Source: Marinobacter salarius
Lineage (GTDB): Bacteria > Pseudomonadota > Gammaproteobacteria > Pseudomonadales > Oleiphilaceae
DNA: 64,000 nt
NCBI GenBank assembly: GCA_000831005.1
Contig: CP007152.1
Coordinates: 620,001-684,000, forward strand
Reading direction: 5' to 3'
Positions 1 to 11,623 of the stretch are shown here, in pieces. A model generated the notes under the pieces. It was not told the origin of the DNA. It searched no databases and saw only the letters and a program-made list of their open reading frames with translations. The first letter of the stretch is position 1; each line of letters begins with the position of its first letter. A program made the translations under genes and the position numbers.

Positions 1-759
1 ATCGCCGAGAAAGAAGTGCTGTCGATCAAGCGCTCGCCCCACAACCGCGGATACGTGGCGATGGCGGATGAGAAGCTGAATCCGGAGTCTGGTGCGGATA
101 TGAAGGAAGCCTTCAATATCGGAACGGACTTTCCGGAGGATCACCCGGATGTCCTGGCAGGAAAACCGTTTCGCGGCGTCAACTTCTGGCCCCCGATCGA
201 CGGCTGGCGTCAGCGTGCACTGGACTATTTCAACCACTGCCTGGAGCTGGGAAGAACTATTCATCGTGGTTTCAGTATGGATCTGGGGCTGGATGAAGAG
301 TTTTTTGCCCGGCATCTGTCATCGCCGATTGCCACCCTGCGCATGCTGCGCTATCCACCGAGCGCCGGCACCAACACCCGGGAAGACGGTGGTGCTGGAA
401 CCCACAGTGATTACGGCAACATCACCATTTTGGCGACAGACAAGGTTGCCGGGCTGGAAGTGCTGAACCGACAGGGCGAGTGGATTCAGGCCCCCCACGT
501 GCCGGGAGCCTTTGTCTGTAACATCGGTGATTGTCTGATGCGCTGGAGTAACGACGTTTACGTCTCCACCCCGCACCGGGTCAGGCCGCCTGCGCAGGAG
601 CGGTACTCTATCGCGCACTTTCTGGAAGTAAACCCGGACTCGGTTGTGGATCCCCGGGATGTCGTACCGGACCAGGCGCCAAAGTATCAGCCGATTACCT
701 GTGCGGATTATCTTGCGTCACGGTTGAACGCAACGTACGACCACCGGGAACCGGAGTGA
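1..759 (+). CDS. Fe(II)/2-oxoglutarate oxygenase, isopenicillin N synthase-like (5' end outside window)
   Basis: The reading frame is open from base 1, so the start codon and the N-terminal (DIOX_N) part lie upstream of the window. The visible 252 residues contain the C-terminal double-stranded beta-helix of the IPNS-like 2OG-Fe(II) family. The iron ligands are visible as HSD in GTHSDYG (about residue 135) and the distal His in STPHRV. The 2-oxoglutarate-binding Arg-x-Ser is in ERYSIAHF. Family members couple 2-oxoglutarate decarboxylation to oxidation of a small organic substrate in the cytoplasm; the substrate cannot be read from sequence. It is one of four such oxygenases within 19 kb of a rut operon, so a nucleobase-like substrate is an inference from context. 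It converges on the minus-strand operon ending at 1003. Confidence 0.85.
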   Translation: MAEKEVLSIKRSPHNRGYVAMADEKLNPESGADMKEAFNIGTDFPEDHPDVLAGKPFRGVNFWPPIDGWRQRALDYFNHCLELGRTIHRGFSMDLGLDEEFFARHLSSPIATLRMLRYPPSAGTNTREDGGAGTHSDYGNITILATDKVAGLEVLNRQGEWIQAPHVPGAFVCNIGDCLMRWSNDVYVSTPHRVRPPAQERYSIAHFLEVNPDSVVDPRDVVPDQAPKYQPITCADYLASRLNATYDHREPE

Positions 760-1002
760 TCAGGATGCTGTCCGCATCACGCTGACGTGGGCAGCGACAA
801 CCTTCCAGCCATCCGGGAACCGTGCCAGGTTTGCATCTGTAAGCCCAGACCCGCCGGGTATGTGAGCTGGTGGGGAAAGACCGTCGGCAGTCTCCGGTGA
901 TGGATCTGGTGGACGGCCGGGACTTTGGTTTCGACCCTCCCGAGCGCAAGTATGAGTCCGGTCAGGAGTAGTCTCTGATTTGATGTCCTGACGGGCCGGG
1001 AG
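760..1002 (+). other. Intergenic stretch with a possible decayed coding remnant
   Basis: About 240 bases separate the oxygenase from the convergent hydrolase gene. Two short plus-strand stretches read like protein: one beginning DAVRITLTWAATTFQ near 770 and one ending at a TAG at 969-971 with LVDGRDFGFDPPERK. They lie in different frames with stops between them. They may be remnants of a small gene broken by indels, or chance. I recognise no family and see no clear terminator hairpin. Confidence 0.2.
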
Positions 1003-1644
1003 TTACTCCCGGCTCTGCAGCCTCTGCACAATATCGTCCGTGCTTGTCACCTCACCGAATTCGTAGGCAAAGGTGGTCAGGGCGACCTTTTGAACCTCGT
1101 CTGCAGTAACGGCCCCCCAGCCAAGATCGGGATAGGGCATGGCGGCGCTGGCATCGCTCAGCGCGATAACCTTGTATTCCCGGTGAACGGCGTCGCGAAT
1201 GGTGGTGTCACAGCAAACATTGGTGACGGTGCCACAAACGATCAGGGTATCCACATCCCGGGAACGTAGTATGGTGTCCAGGTCGGTGCCGTGAAAGCCG
1301 CTGTAGAAGAGTTTGTCCACCACCACATCTCCGGTCAGCGGCGCAAGCTGCTCGATAATCTCAACCATGGGATTGTCACGCGCCAGAACCTCGTCGACAT
1401 CCGGATACATATCGCTCATGCGCCCGGTGTCAGTGCCGTCACCGCGAACGATGTGACGCAGATAGATAACGGGGACTCCGTTCTTCCGGCAAACGTCGGC
1501 CAGTTGCTGAATTCGTGGCGTGATTGCTGTGGTCGATGGAACGTAAAGATCTCCCTCGGGCTCACAGAAGACTCGCTGCATGTCCACCACAATCAGGGCG
1601 GTACGACCCGTGACGACCGGCCAGGCATATCTGAGTTTCGGCAT
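1003..1644 (-). CDS. Isochorismatase-family cysteine hydrolase
   Basis: A 213-residue protein with the cysteine-hydrolase triad of the isochorismatase-like fold: Asp21 in VVDMQ, Lys111 in VVDKLFYSGF and Cys144 in TVTNVCCDTT. The SGFHGT and D-x-I-L-R-S-R segments are typical of the amidohydrolase branch (N-carbamoylsarcosine amidase, biuret hydrolase, ureidoacrylate hydrolase). It therefore probably hydrolyses an amide or carbamoyl bond, releasing ammonia or CO2 in the cytoplasm. It is the last gene of the minus-strand transporter operon, 2 bases after the dehydrogenase stop. A second, distinct family member is RutB at 10837. The exact substrate is not determinable; a nucleobase ring-opening product is an inference from context. 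Confidence 0.88.
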   Translation of the reverse strand: MPKLRYAWPVVTGRTALIVVDMQRVFCEPEGDLYVPSTTAITPRIQQLADVCRKNGVPVIYLRHIVRGDGTDTGRMSDMYPDVDEVLARDNPMVEIIEQLAPLTGDVVVDKLFYSGFHGTDLDTILRSRDVDTLIVCGTVTNVCCDTTIRDAVHREYKVIALSDASAAMPYPDLGWGAVTADEVQKVALTTFAYEFGEVTSTDDIVQRLQSRE

Positions 1645-1646
1645 GT

Positions 1647-3401
<1,755 letters not shown>

Positions 3402-3403
3402 GA

Positions 3404-4494
3404 TCAGTCTTCCCCTTGCACGCGGCGAATACGATGTCGAATAAAGAAATCTGAAGAGGCGACGCAGATCACCAGTACGGCCTGGATCAGTTGCACCATG
3501 GCAAACGGGATTTGATAGAACACCTGAAGGCTTCTACCCGCAACGAACAGGGTGGCAATCAGCAACGCGGCGCAGGTGGCCGCAATGGGATTATTTCGGG
3601 CCAGAAACGCGATCAGAATGCCTGAAAACCCATAGCCCACGTAGAAGGAATGTGTGAGGCGACCCTCCTGGCCCGCGGCGACCATAAGCCAGCCAGTCCC
3701 GCCAGGGCGCCGGAAAAGAGCACTGCCATCAGGATGGTTTTGGCAACAGGAACCCCAACGGCACTGGCGACTTTCGGGCTCTTGTCCACGAACCGTAGAT
3801 AGAGACCGGCGCGGGAGATGTTGACGAACCAGAGTACGAGTAGGGCAATGACAATGGCGATGGGGATCGACAGGCTGAGGCCATTTCCCAACTCCGGCAG
3901 AAGCTCGAAGCTTTCATACTTGGGAGAGTATGGGAACGCGTCTTTGGGGTCTTTCCAGGCCCCGTACATCAGGTGCAGCAATACGTTAATCGCAATGTAA
4001 TTGAGCATCAGGGTCGAAACAATTTCATTAACCTGAAGCTTGAGCCGAAGAAGTACCGGGGCAACCGCCCACAATAATCCGCAGGCCATGGCGGCGGCGA
4101 TCATCAGTGGAAGACGCATGCCCGGAGCACCGATGTCCCACATGGTGATGGCAGTGGCGCCAATGGCCCCGAAGATCATCTGGCCTTCCAGGCCGAGGTT
4201 CCAGAACTTGGCCCGGAACGCCAGGCAACCAGCCAGGCCCACCATAATCAGCGGTGAGGCCTGAAAGAGCACCGATGTCAGGCTCTGGCTATCAAACAGA
4301 GTGAGGATCACAAACTCGTTCAGCAGTTCGCCTGCCGGAACTCCCGCGACCACGAGGATGGTGCCGGAAATCAGCAGGCCTAGGATCATGGACCCGGCCA
4401 GAATCAGTGCCTGCCAGTGCCAGGCCATCTGCTGGCGGACTTCCAGGGTATATCTGCGCTTTATGAGCGGGCGTTGTAATGCAAATTCAGACAT
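3404..4494 (-). CDS. BMP-type ABC transporter permease, first subunit (frameshifted)
   Basis: Permease of the YufP-like family. The N-terminal part (4494 to about 3688) carries several hydrophobic helices, the NLGLEGQM motif and the coupling-loop segment. After ALAGLAGL the frame fails, and the C-terminal part continues one base out of phase as MVAAGQEGRLTHSFYVGYGFSGI to 3404. Adding one base at about 3688 restores the family sequence GLAGLMVAAGQEG. The start overlaps the ATPase stop by 8 bases, showing translational coupling. It forms the membrane channel with the neighbouring permease. The frameshift is probably a sequence error because both halves keep full family conservation. Confidence 0.85.
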
Positions 4495-6006
4495 GGTTCA
4501 CCATTGCTTGGCCAATGGCCTGACGATCGGCAGGCTGTGAAAACTCGTTCACGATACGTCCAGCGGACATGACGCCTATCCGGTCGGCCATGGCCATGAC
4601 TTCGTCCAGATCCTCACTGATAAGGAGAACCGCTGCGCCATTATCCCGGGCTGCACGCAGCCGTTTCCTGACAGCTTCGGTCGCTTTGACGTCGAGGCCC
4701 CGGCTGGGGCTGTGGGCGAGGACAAGTTTAGGGGGATGACTGAACTCCCGGGCGATGACCAGCTTTTGTGCGTTCCCTCCGGAGAGCAGTGCCGATTTCT
4801 GTTTCAGCGAACGAACACCCTGGACATCGAATTGTCGAACGGCTTCCGCCGCGTCTGCTTCGATGGCTCCGGTTTTGAGATACCAGAACGGGCCATATCG
4901 TCCGGAATGGATGTCGCCCAAGGCAAAGTTGTCAGCGATAGAGAGCGGGCCGGCAAGAGCAGAACCATAACGGTCTGCAGGGATGGCGGCGACGCCGATG
5001 GCGCGGCGCCGGGCTGCATCGAAGTCGGCCAGATCGCCTTCGCCGATCAGCTTCATGGTGCCTTCGACACCCTCTGGAATGCCCATCAGGGCGTTGGCCA
5101 GTTCGCTCTGGCCGTTCCCGCCGACGCCGGCGATACCGTATATTTCCCCCTTGTTCAGGGTCAGGTCCAGGCCATTCAGGGCCCGGTGGTCACCGGTGCT
5201 GGTGAGACCCTTGACGTTCAAATAAGGCTCACCAGATGTCCGTTCCTCTACAGGAATCCTCTGCTCCGGTGCTGATTCGCCGACGGTCAGCTTCACCAGT
5301 TCATCCACGGATACCGAATCCGGCTTCAGGCTTTTGATGGTTCGGCCCGAACGCATAATGGTGACCTGATCGGCATAGCGCAGCACGTCGTTCATTTTGT
5401 GGGTTACAAGGATGACAGCAGCGCCCTCATGGGCGAATCCCCGCACGGTCGTGAGCAGGTTTTCGGCTTCTTCTTCGGTAAGCACGGCGGTAGGCTCATC
5501 CAGAATCAGTATCTTGGCGCCGGCCAGAAGTACTTTAAGAATTTCCACGCGTTGCTGTTCTGCGATGGAGAGTTGATCAATGCGGGCGTCGGGATCAATC
5601 CTGAACCCGATGCGCTCGGCCATGGCACGGATGTCGTCAGACACCCGGCGTAGGCGTTCCCGATAAAGCCCGCTGGCCTGGATATGACCCAGGTTCAGCA
5701 GGATATTCTCGCAACGGTGAAGGGAGTCACCAGTTTGAAGTGCTGGTGAACCATTCCGATGCCGAGTTTGGCGGCTTCTTTCGGGCCTTTCAGTTTTACT
5801 GGGTTGTCGTCGATGAACAGCGATCCGCCTTCGGGACCATAGAGGCCGGCCACGATGTTCATCAGGGACGACTTGCCGGCTCCGTTTTCGCCGAGCAGGG
5901 CGTGAACTTCGCCCCACCTGGCGGTGAAGTCAGCGTCGGACAGGGCCTTGAAACCGTCGAAGGTCTTGCTGACGCCGCTCAGCTGGATCGCGTTCTGTGT
6001 ACTCAT
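4487..6006 (-). CDS. BMP-type ABC transporter ATP-binding protein, two NBDs (frameshifted)
   Basis: Tandem nucleotide-binding protein of about 505 residues, of the YufO/RbsA-like type used by nucleoside/purine importers. Domain 1 starts at ATG 6006 with Walker A GENGAGKS and Q-loop MVHQHFKL, then loses frame after TPFTVA near 5712. Adding one base restores TVAENILLN. The remaining frame has signature LSIAEQQRVEILK and Walker B ILILDEPT of domain 1. In domain 2 the P-loop region is GVGGNGQSELANAL and the signature is LLSGGNAQKLVIARE, with a Walker B variant LVLAHSPSRGLD; a degenerate second site is usual in this family. Its ATG overlaps the frame-corrected stop of the binding-protein gene (ATGA). 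Confidence 0.87.
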
Positions 6007-7088
6007 TGCTGGGTAATCACTCCGTCAACAAACCAGTCCATCTGCCACAGGCGCCATCGGATACGACTTCGCCTTCTGCTGCGCGAACGGTGCCGTTCTG
6101 GTCTTTCAGCGGGCCGGCATAGACCTGTAGTTCACCATTCATCAGCTTCTCGCGGGCCGCCATAATCTTGGCTTCTTCTTCCTCATCAACGTTCGGCCCA
6201 CAGCAGGCGATGTCGGTACCGCCTTCTTTCATGGACAGCAGCGCTCCATGGGGGGCTGGTACCCAGTTGCCGGCGATGATTTTTTCCAGTTCGTTCTTCA
6301 GGAAGCGATCCCAGACCCAGACTGACGAACAAACCGTAGCCTTCGGTGCGAACTCGCGGAAATCACGATGGTGACCTGTGCCGTAGACGCCATTTTCCTG
6401 GGCAACCAGTTGCGGTGTCGGGGTGTCTACGTGCTGGCCGATGACATCGGCGCCTGATCGATCAGGCCTTGGTTGCGGAGCGCTCTTTGGTGGGGTCATT
6501 CCAGGCGCCGGTATAGACCACGGTGACGGTTGCATCGGGGTTCATTTCACGGGCACCCATGGCGTAAGCATTGATGGTCCAGTTCACAACACCGAACGGG
6601 TTGGCAGCGACGAAACCGAGCTTGCCGGATTCAGACGCTGCGCCGGCTGCCATGCCACAAAGGTACTGGCTCTCGTAGGTACGGCCGTAGTAAGACAGCA
6701 GGTTGGGGCCGTTGGTGGTGCCAGAACCGTTCAGGAAGGCGACGTCCGGATAGTCTTCAGACAATGATTTGAATGTATCGGAGTAACCGAAAGCGGTACC
6801 GATAATAATGTTGGCGCCACGTTTGATAAAACGCTCGACGGCCGGCCGGATGGCCGAGGCAGATTCAGGAACGCTTTCCACGTACTGAATCTTGATGTCC
6901 AGTTCATCCTCCAGGCGCTGACGGGCTTCATCAAAAGCCTGAGTCCAGCCGCCGTCATTGGTCGGAGAGATATAGAGCATGGCGATCTTTGGGTCACTCT
7001 TGAGAGTGAAGCCTTCGGCGTGAGCGGTGTTCAATAGGCCCAGGAAACCGGCCAGTGCAAAGCAGGCACTGAATATGAGTTTTTTCAT
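6003..7088 (-). CDS. BMP-family nucleoside/purine-binding lipoprotein-like SBP (frameshifted)
   Basis: Periplasmic substrate-binding protein of the BMP/PnrA family (about 360 residues). It has an N-terminal Sec signal peptide (MKKLIFSACFALAGFLGLLNTAHA) and the family motifs YISPTNDGGWTQAFDEAR, IIGTAFGY and AANPFGVVNWTINAYAMGAREMNP. Frames break near 6467 and again near 6452; restoring two bases gives ATKALIDQGADVIGQHVDTP. They break again near 6050, where one base gives DGALWQMDWFVDGV and a TGA at 6003-6005 that overlaps the ATPase ATG. Three losses in one gene with intact family sequence on both sides argue for sequence error. BMP proteins bind nucleosides or purines; the ligand here is inferred. 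Confidence 0.87.
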
Positions 7089-7120
7089 GTTGGTACTTCC
7101 TTTGGTTGGGAGAAACGGCT

Positions 7121-7507
7121 CTACATCATGTGATTGATTCGGAAAACGTTACCTTCCGGGTCCAGCATTACAGCCTGGTACCAGTTGTAATAGGTGGTGT
7201 AGGGCTCTTTGATGAGCGTTGCACCAGAGGTGAGAGCTTTGGGAACGTACTCGTCCACCTCTTCCTTGCTGTCCACATCAATGTTCAACAGGAACTTGCA
7301 GCCTTTTGTGTCCGAGTAATCATCGAGCTTGAGCAGTTCGTAGGCATCCAGCGCATTGAAACCGATGCAGGAGCGCCCCGTGTCCAGGCCGCGGAAGATG
7401 GGTGAACGGATCTCCGGAATTTCCTTGAATCCGAACAGATCCCGGTAAAAAACACTGAGGGCTTCTATATCTTTGGCGAAAACATTGACGTAAGAGAGCG
7501 TCCCCAT
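7121..7507 (-). CDS. VOC-family (glyoxalase/dioxygenase-fold) protein
   Basis: A 128-residue single-module vicinal-oxygen-chelate protein. It begins MGTLSYVNVFAKDIEALSVFYRDLFGF, a typical first beta-alpha-beta motif, and ends with AVMLDPEGNVFRINHMM, the usual metal-site strand. The ATG at 7507 is preferred over longer frames because AGGAGG lies 9 bases upstream inside the end of the preceding oxygenase gene, and the start falls 1 base after that stop. VOC proteins include glyoxalase-, dioxygenase- and resistance-type activities; a specific reaction cannot be assigned. Its position between an Fe(II) oxygenase and a nucleoside/purine transporter suggests work on the same imported compound. Confidence 0.82.
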   Translation of the reverse strand: MGTLSYVNVFAKDIEALSVFYRDLFGFKEIPEIRSPIFRGLDTGRSCIGFNALDAYELLKLDDYSDTKGCKFLLNIDVDSKEEVDEYVPKALTSGATLIKEPYTTYYNWYQAVMLDPEGNVFRINHMM

Positions 7508-7508
7508 A

Positions 7509-8518
7509 TCAAGCCACCTCCTGGGTGCCACCAAAGGTTGTCTGTTTGACGAATTTGGATTTCAGGTGGTCACCGGAGCTGACAGCCGGGTATTTGCCTT
7601 TGCCAGCTTCGTCCAGACAACTGGGCAGACATTCGATCATGGCGTCGTAGTTTGGCTGGTGGAAAAAGACAATGGACTGGCGCGGCTCGGCGGTCTTGGC
7701 GTCCAGCGGCGGATTGACAACACGGTGGAGGGTCGAGATCCACTGGTCATTGGTCCATCGCATCATGAGGTCGCCAATATTGACCGCGAAACTGCCCTCC
7801 ACATAGGGCACGCTGACCCACTCCCCGTTCTGGTTGCATACCTGCAAACCACCCGGTGAGTTGTCGGGTTTGACAATGGTCAGGCTGCCATAGTCGGTAT
7901 GGGCCCCTGCACGCATCTGGCCAGCTTCAATGTTTGTCCCCATGTTGGGGTAGCTGAGGGTGCGCAGCATGCTGATTTCTTTGTCGATCTTGTCGTCGAA
8001 GAAATGCTCGTCCAGCTTGAGGGAGAGGGCAAAAATACGCATCAGCGAACGGGCCAGGTCGCTCATGGCATCGAAATAGTCTGAGTAGCTTCTTTGAAGC
8101 CTTCAATGGTTTCCGGCCACACATTCGGCGCAAAGTGAGGGCCTGCGGCGGCGCCCCGGTGGTACTCGTCGTCCGGTACGTCTGTGGGCCCGATGGAAAA
8201 GGATTCTTTCAGGTCTCCCGGCGCGGCTTCTTCCATCGAATAGGACAGGCTTTCTTCGGCAATGGCACTATAACCGCGCACCATATCAGGGCTGGGACGA
8301 TCCACTTTCCGCTTTTCGATCATGGGCTGGTTGAAAAACTTGCGGCTCAGTGAATAGACGCGATCCACCAGTTCGCTGGGAATTCCGTGGTTGGTGATGA
8401 CCAGGAAACCAATATCCTTACAGGCCCTGTCGACCTCCTTCGCCACCTGGGCCTTCCCTTCAGGGGTGCCTTCGAAGTAAGGGGCAAGGTCGATCGTTGG
8501 TACGTGTTGCAACTGCAT
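7509..8518 (-). CDS. Fe(II)/2-oxoglutarate oxygenase, IPNS-like (frameshifted)
   Basis: About 336 residues. The N-terminal DIOX_N domain (MQLQHVPTIDLAPYFEG, DIGFLVITNHGIP, RGYSAIAEESLSYS, DLKESFSIG) runs from 8518 to about 8088. It continues one base out of phase with the catalytic domain (RAGAHTDYGSLTIV, STLHRVVNPP, RQSIVFFHQP). One restored base gives FKEAYSDYFDAMSDLARS. His-x-Asp, distal His and the 2OG Arg-x-Ser are all present, so the enzyme should be active if the frameshift is a sequence error. It is the first gene of the minus-strand operon with the VOC protein, BMP transporter, SDR and hydrolase, behind a sigma-54-like promoter at 8600-8615. The substrate is unknown. Confidence 0.87.
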
Positions 8519-8599
8519 GGCACAACCTCCTTCAATTCAGTTTTGCGAGAAGGGCCCGGATAAAAAACAAAGGAGTCGTTCTCGCTCGCTGATTGACGT

Positions 8600-8615
8600 A
8601 GCAGCAAGCGTGCCA
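8600..8615 (-). promoter_or_regulatory. Sigma-54 (-24/-12) promoter of the oxygenase-BMP transporter operon
   Basis: Read on the minus strand the site is TGGCACG-CTTG-CTGCT. The -24 GG (8614-8613) and -12 GC (8602-8601) are separated by exactly 10 bases, and the -24 block matches the consensus TGGCACG fully. It lies about 80 bases upstream of the oxygenase ATG. Confidence 0.72.
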
Positions 8616-8667
8616 TTTTTCGATTTTGTTAAAAAACAATCAGTTAGTGGTTTATGAAAAATTGACC

Positions 8668-8683
8668 CGGATCAAATGGTCTA
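8668..8683. promoter_or_regulatory. RutR-like operator half-palindrome
   Basis: CGGATC-AAAT-GGTCTA shares the AAAT-GGTCT half with the strong operator at 9574-9595. Its left half is degenerate, although TTGACC occurs just before it. It lies about 55 bases upstream of the -24 element at 8615 in the sense of transcription. Confidence 0.45.
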
Positions 8684-8756
8684 AATTAGAGCGTATGGTT
8701 CTACTTTGAGCCCAAATTAGGGGCAGGAGAGTTTCGGGGAACGAGCTGCTCTCCGA

Positions 8757-9449
8757 TCAGCGGGGGCGGACGCCGTTAAGAATGATGGTTTCGAGGCTAC
8801 TGAGGGTTTCCTGAAAGAAGCCCGGATCTTCCAGCGTTTTCCCGGCAACGGCTTCTACCTGTACGCGAAAGTCGGCGTAGTGCTGGGTGGTCGCCCATAG
8901 CGAAAAAACCAGGTGGTAAGGCTCTACGGGCGCCAGTTTGCCCTGATCAATCCAGGTCTGGATAACCTCTATTTTGTTCTCGACCAGATCGTGCAGTGGC
9001 TGTTGCAGTTCGGTCAGCATTAACGGCGCGCCCTGCATGACTTCCATGCAGAACAGTCGGGATTCGGCGGGGTGGTCCCTCGAAAACTCCAGCTTGACCC
9101 GAACGTAGTCCCTGATGGCCTCTATAGGATCCTGCTCGACCGTGAATGCCCGCAGCGGTTTGAGCCATAAATCCAGAAGCTCTCGAAGTACGCTGACGTA
9201 GAGCTCTTCTTTACTGCTGAAGTAATAGAAGAGGTTGGTTTTGGATACATCGGCCTGAAGTGCAATCTGGTCGATACTGGCGCCGTGCAATCCGTATTTC
9301 GAGAAGGTGCTTAGCGCAGCATCCAGAATAGTTGCCCGTTTCTTCTCGCTATTGCGCATTCTTCTATTGAGCGCCGCAGCGGAGGGAACCCGCTGTGGCT
9401 TCCGTTTGCCCTCGCTGGCTGTTTCCTTGCCCTTTCTGATGACGCTCAC
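8757..9449 (-). CDS. rutR: TetR-family regulator RutR
   Basis: A 230-residue TetR-family regulator. It has an N-terminal helix-turn-helix (about residues 36-85, with FSKYGLHGASIDQIA and DVSKTNLFYYFSSKEELY) and an all-helical ligand domain. The latter closely follows E. coli RutR: YVRVKLEFSRDHPAESRLFCMEVMQGAPLM, KLAPVEPYHLVFSLWATTQHYADF, and a C-terminal NGVRPR end. RutR binds uracil or thymine and represses the rut operon through a TTGACCA-N2-TGGTCAA operator. The first ~30 residues are basic and longer than in E. coli. It is divergent from rutA, with a near-perfect operator at 9574-9595 between them. Related sites sit before most other operons in the region, so it is the likely local master regulator. 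Confidence 0.92.
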   Translation of the reverse strand: MSVIRKGKETASEGKRKPQRVPSAAALNRRMRNSEKKRATILDAALSTFSKYGLHGASIDQIALQADVSKTNLFYYFSSKEELYVSVLRELLDLWLKPLRAFTVEQDPIEAIRDYVRVKLEFSRDHPAESRLFCMEVMQGAPLMLTELQQPLHDLVENKIEVIQTWIDQGKLAPVEPYHLVFSLWATTQHYADFRVQVEAVAGKTLEDPGFFQETLSSLETIILNGVRPR

Positions 9450-9553
9450 GTAGTTCTCCGCTGGATTGACCGGACGCTCATTCTAGCACCGGATTTCTCG
9501 GTGAATAGGTCTTTTAGATGCGATCAGCCGGTTTGCCCCAAAAACGCCCGCAG

Positions 9554-9570
9554 TGCACAAACCGAGTGCT
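9554..9570. promoter_or_regulatory. Possible NtrC binding site
   Basis: TGCAC-N7-GTGCT matches the NtrC dyad spacing TGCAC-N7-GTGCA with one mismatch. It lies about 80 bases upstream of the sigma-54-like promoter of rutA, a normal position for an enhancer-bound activator. Confidence 0.5.
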
Positions 9571-9573
9571 CTA

Positions 9574-9595
9574 TTTCAGACCAAATGGTCTGAAA
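9574..9595. promoter_or_regulatory. RutR operator between rutR and rutA
   Basis: A perfect palindrome with 10-base arms: TTTCAGACCA-N2-TGGTCTGAAA. The core ACCA-N2-TGGT is identical to the known E. coli RutR operator core. It sits between divergent rutR and rutA, about 50 bases upstream of the rutA -24 element. Confidence 0.8.
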
Positions 9596-9646
9596 TTATT
9601 AAGTGAAAAGTTGCAGGTAATTGATTTGTAATAATAAAAAGCATTA

Positions 9647-9662
9647 TGGCCGACATTATGCG
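9647..9662 (+). promoter_or_regulatory. Sigma-54-like promoter of the rut operon
   Basis: TGGCCGA-CATT-ATGCG has the -24 GG (9648-9649) and -12 GC (9660-9661) at the required 10-base separation, with one or two mismatches in each block. It lies 75 bases before the rutA start. NtrC control of rut in E. coli is established, so a sigma-54 promoter fits. Confidence 0.6.
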
Positions 9663-9736
9663 TTGCTGTTGGGGAACGTGAGTCACAGGTGGTGGCCCGA
9701 GTGCGCCATCAGACCGGAAACATCAAGGAGAACCCC

Positions 9737-10840
9737 ATGAGCGAACAGATGAATATCGGCGTCTTCATTCCCATCGGCAACAATGGTTGGCTGATCTCGA
9801 AGAACGCGCCTCAGTACATGCCGACGTTCGAGTTGAACAGGGAGATTACCCAGAAAGCAGAGGGCTACGGCTTCGACTTCGCGCTGTCGATGATCAAGCT
9901 GCGCGGGTTCGGCGGTGAAACTGAATTCTGGGAGCACAATCTGGAGTCGTTCACCTTGATGGCGGGCCTTGCTGCAGTCACCAGCAAAATCCAGTTATTC
10001 GCCACTGCGGCAACACTGACCATGCCGCCGGCCATCGTTGCTCGTATGGCCTCCACCATTGATTCCATCTCCAATGGTCGTTTCGGGGTGAACCTGGTGA
10101 CGGGCTGGCAGAAACCGGAATACTCCCAGATGGGGCTATGGCCGGGCGATGAATTCTTCGGCTCCCGCTATGAGTATCTTGGTGAATATGCCCAGGTGCT
10201 GCGGGATCTCTGGGCGACTGGCCACAGTGATTTCAAAGGCGAGCACTTCCAGATGGATGATTGTCGTGTTAGCCCCGTACCGCAGGCCGACATGAAAGTT
10301 ATTTGTGCCGGGCAGAGTGAGGCCGGGATGGCGTTTACCGCCAAATATGCCGATTACAACTTCTGCTTTGGTAAAGGGGTGAACACGCCAACTGCCTTTG
10401 CGCCAACCGTTGAGCGCCTGGTTAAGGCTACCGAAGAAGCCCAGCGGGAGGTCAGTTCCGTCGCCCTGTTCATGCTGATTGCCGACAAAACTGATGAAGC
10501 GGCGCGGGCCAAGTGGGAATCCTACAAGGAAGGTGTCGATGAAGAGGCGGTGGCCTGGCTCGGTGAACAGGGTGCCGCGGACAAGAAGTCCAAATCCGAT
10601 ACCAACATCCGTCAGATGGCAGATCCGACGTCCGCAGTGAACATCAATATGGGCACCCTGGTAGGTTCCTACGAGAGTGTCGCTCGGATGCTGGATGAAG
10701 TAGGTACGGTTGAGGGTGTCAGTGGCGTAATGCTGACCTTTGACGATTTCGTTCAGGGCATTGAGGACTTCGGCAAGTACATTCAGCCGCTGATGAAAAC
10801 GCGGGTACATATCAACCAGGAACTGGAGCAGGCCGTATGA
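9737..10840 (+). CDS. rutA: Pyrimidine oxygenase RutA
   Basis: A 367-residue flavin-dependent monooxygenase of the bacterial-luciferase fold. RutA cleaves the uracil ring between N3 and C4 using FMNH2 and O2, giving peroxyureidoacrylate/ureidoacrylate. Family sequence is continuous: [58 protein letters not shown] and [12 protein letters not shown]. The ATG at 9737 is chosen over longer frames because AAGGAG (9725-9730) lies 6 bases before it. It is the first gene of rutABCDEF, and its stop overlaps rutB by ATGA. Reduced flavin should come from RutF. Confidence 0.95.
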   Translation: MSEQMNIGVFIPIGNNGWLISKNAPQYMPTFELNREITQKAEGYGFDFALSMIKLRGFGGETEFWEHNLESFTLMAGLAAVTSKIQLFATAATLTMPPAIVARMASTIDSISNGRFGVNLVTGWQKPEYSQMGLWPGDEFFGSRYEYLGEYAQVLRDLWATGHSDFKGEHFQMDDCRVSPVPQADMKVICAGQSEAGMAFTAKYADYNFCFGKGVNTPTAFAPTVERLVKATEEAQREVSSVALFMLIADKTDEAARAKWESYKEGVDEEAVAWLGEQGAADKKSKSDTNIRQMADPTSAVNINMGTLVGSYESVARMLDEVGTVEGVSGVMLTFDDFVQGIEDFGKYIQPLMKTRVHINQELEQAV

Positions 10841-11607
10841 ACATCGAAACGGAGCAATCGGGCTACATCCTGAATACCGGCGCGGAACCTGTTCTGGAAT
10901 TGCCGGGAAAACCGGAAGCCCTGAATGTCCGCGCCAGTGAGTCGGCGCTGGTCGTGGTGGATATGCAGAACGCGTATTCCACGATCGGAGGTTATCTGGA
11001 CCGGGCCGGCTTCGACGTTTCCACAACCGGACCTGTCATCCAGCAGATCAAAAAGGCGATCGCTGTGGCGCGGGCGGCAGGCATTCCGGTGATTTTCTTC
11101 CAGAACGGCTGGGACCCAGAGTACGTTGAAGCTGGTGGCCCCGGTTCCCCGAACTGGTACAAATCCAATGCCCTGAAAACCATGCGTAAGAAACCGGAAC
11201 TCAATGGCAGCCTTCTTGCCAAGGGTACCTGGGACTATGATCTGGTGGAGGAACTTCAGCCACAGCCCGGCGATATAGTCATACCCAAGCCCCGTTACAG
11301 CGGTTTCTTCAACACCTCGTTTGACAGCATTCTGCGCAGTCGGGGTATTCGCAACCTGATCTTTACCGGCATCGCGACCAACGTCTGTGTTGAATCGACC
11401 CTGAGAGACGGCTTTTTCCTGGAGTACTTCGGGGTGGTTCTGGCCGATGCCACGCACCAGGCTGGCCCGGAGTTCATCCAGCAGGCCGCGTTGTACAACA
11501 TTGAAACGTTCTTCGGCTGGGTGTCCAGCACAGAAGATTTCTGCCAGACCTTCGGCGGCGCTACAGGCGACGCAGAAACAGCTCAAACTGAATCCACAGC
11601 TGCATAA
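10837..11607 (+). CDS. rutB: Ureidoacrylate amidohydrolase RutB
   Basis: A 256-residue isochorismatase-fold hydrolase with Asp42 (VVVDMQNAY), Lys151 ([10 protein letters not shown]) and Cys184 (ATNVCVEST) as catalytic triad. RutB hydrolyses (peroxy)ureidoacrylate to aminoacrylate, CO2 and ammonia. The segments [35 protein letters not shown] and VSSTEDFC are characteristic of RutB rather than of other family members. It starts inside the end of rutA (ATGA). The last ~15 residues (after GGATGDA) are a short polar tail. Confidence 0.95.
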   Translation: MNIETEQSGYILNTGAEPVLELPGKPEALNVRASESALVVVDMQNAYSTIGGYLDRAGFDVSTTGPVIQQIKKAIAVARAAGIPVIFFQNGWDPEYVEAGGPGSPNWYKSNALKTMRKKPELNGSLLAKGTWDYDLVEELQPQPGDIVIPKPRYSGFFNTSFDSILRSRGIRNLIFTGIATNVCVESTLRDGFFLEYFGVVLADATHQAGPEFIQQAALYNIETFFGWVSSTEDFCQTFGGATGDAETAQTESTAA

Positions 11608-11623
11608 AAGACGGAGATACACC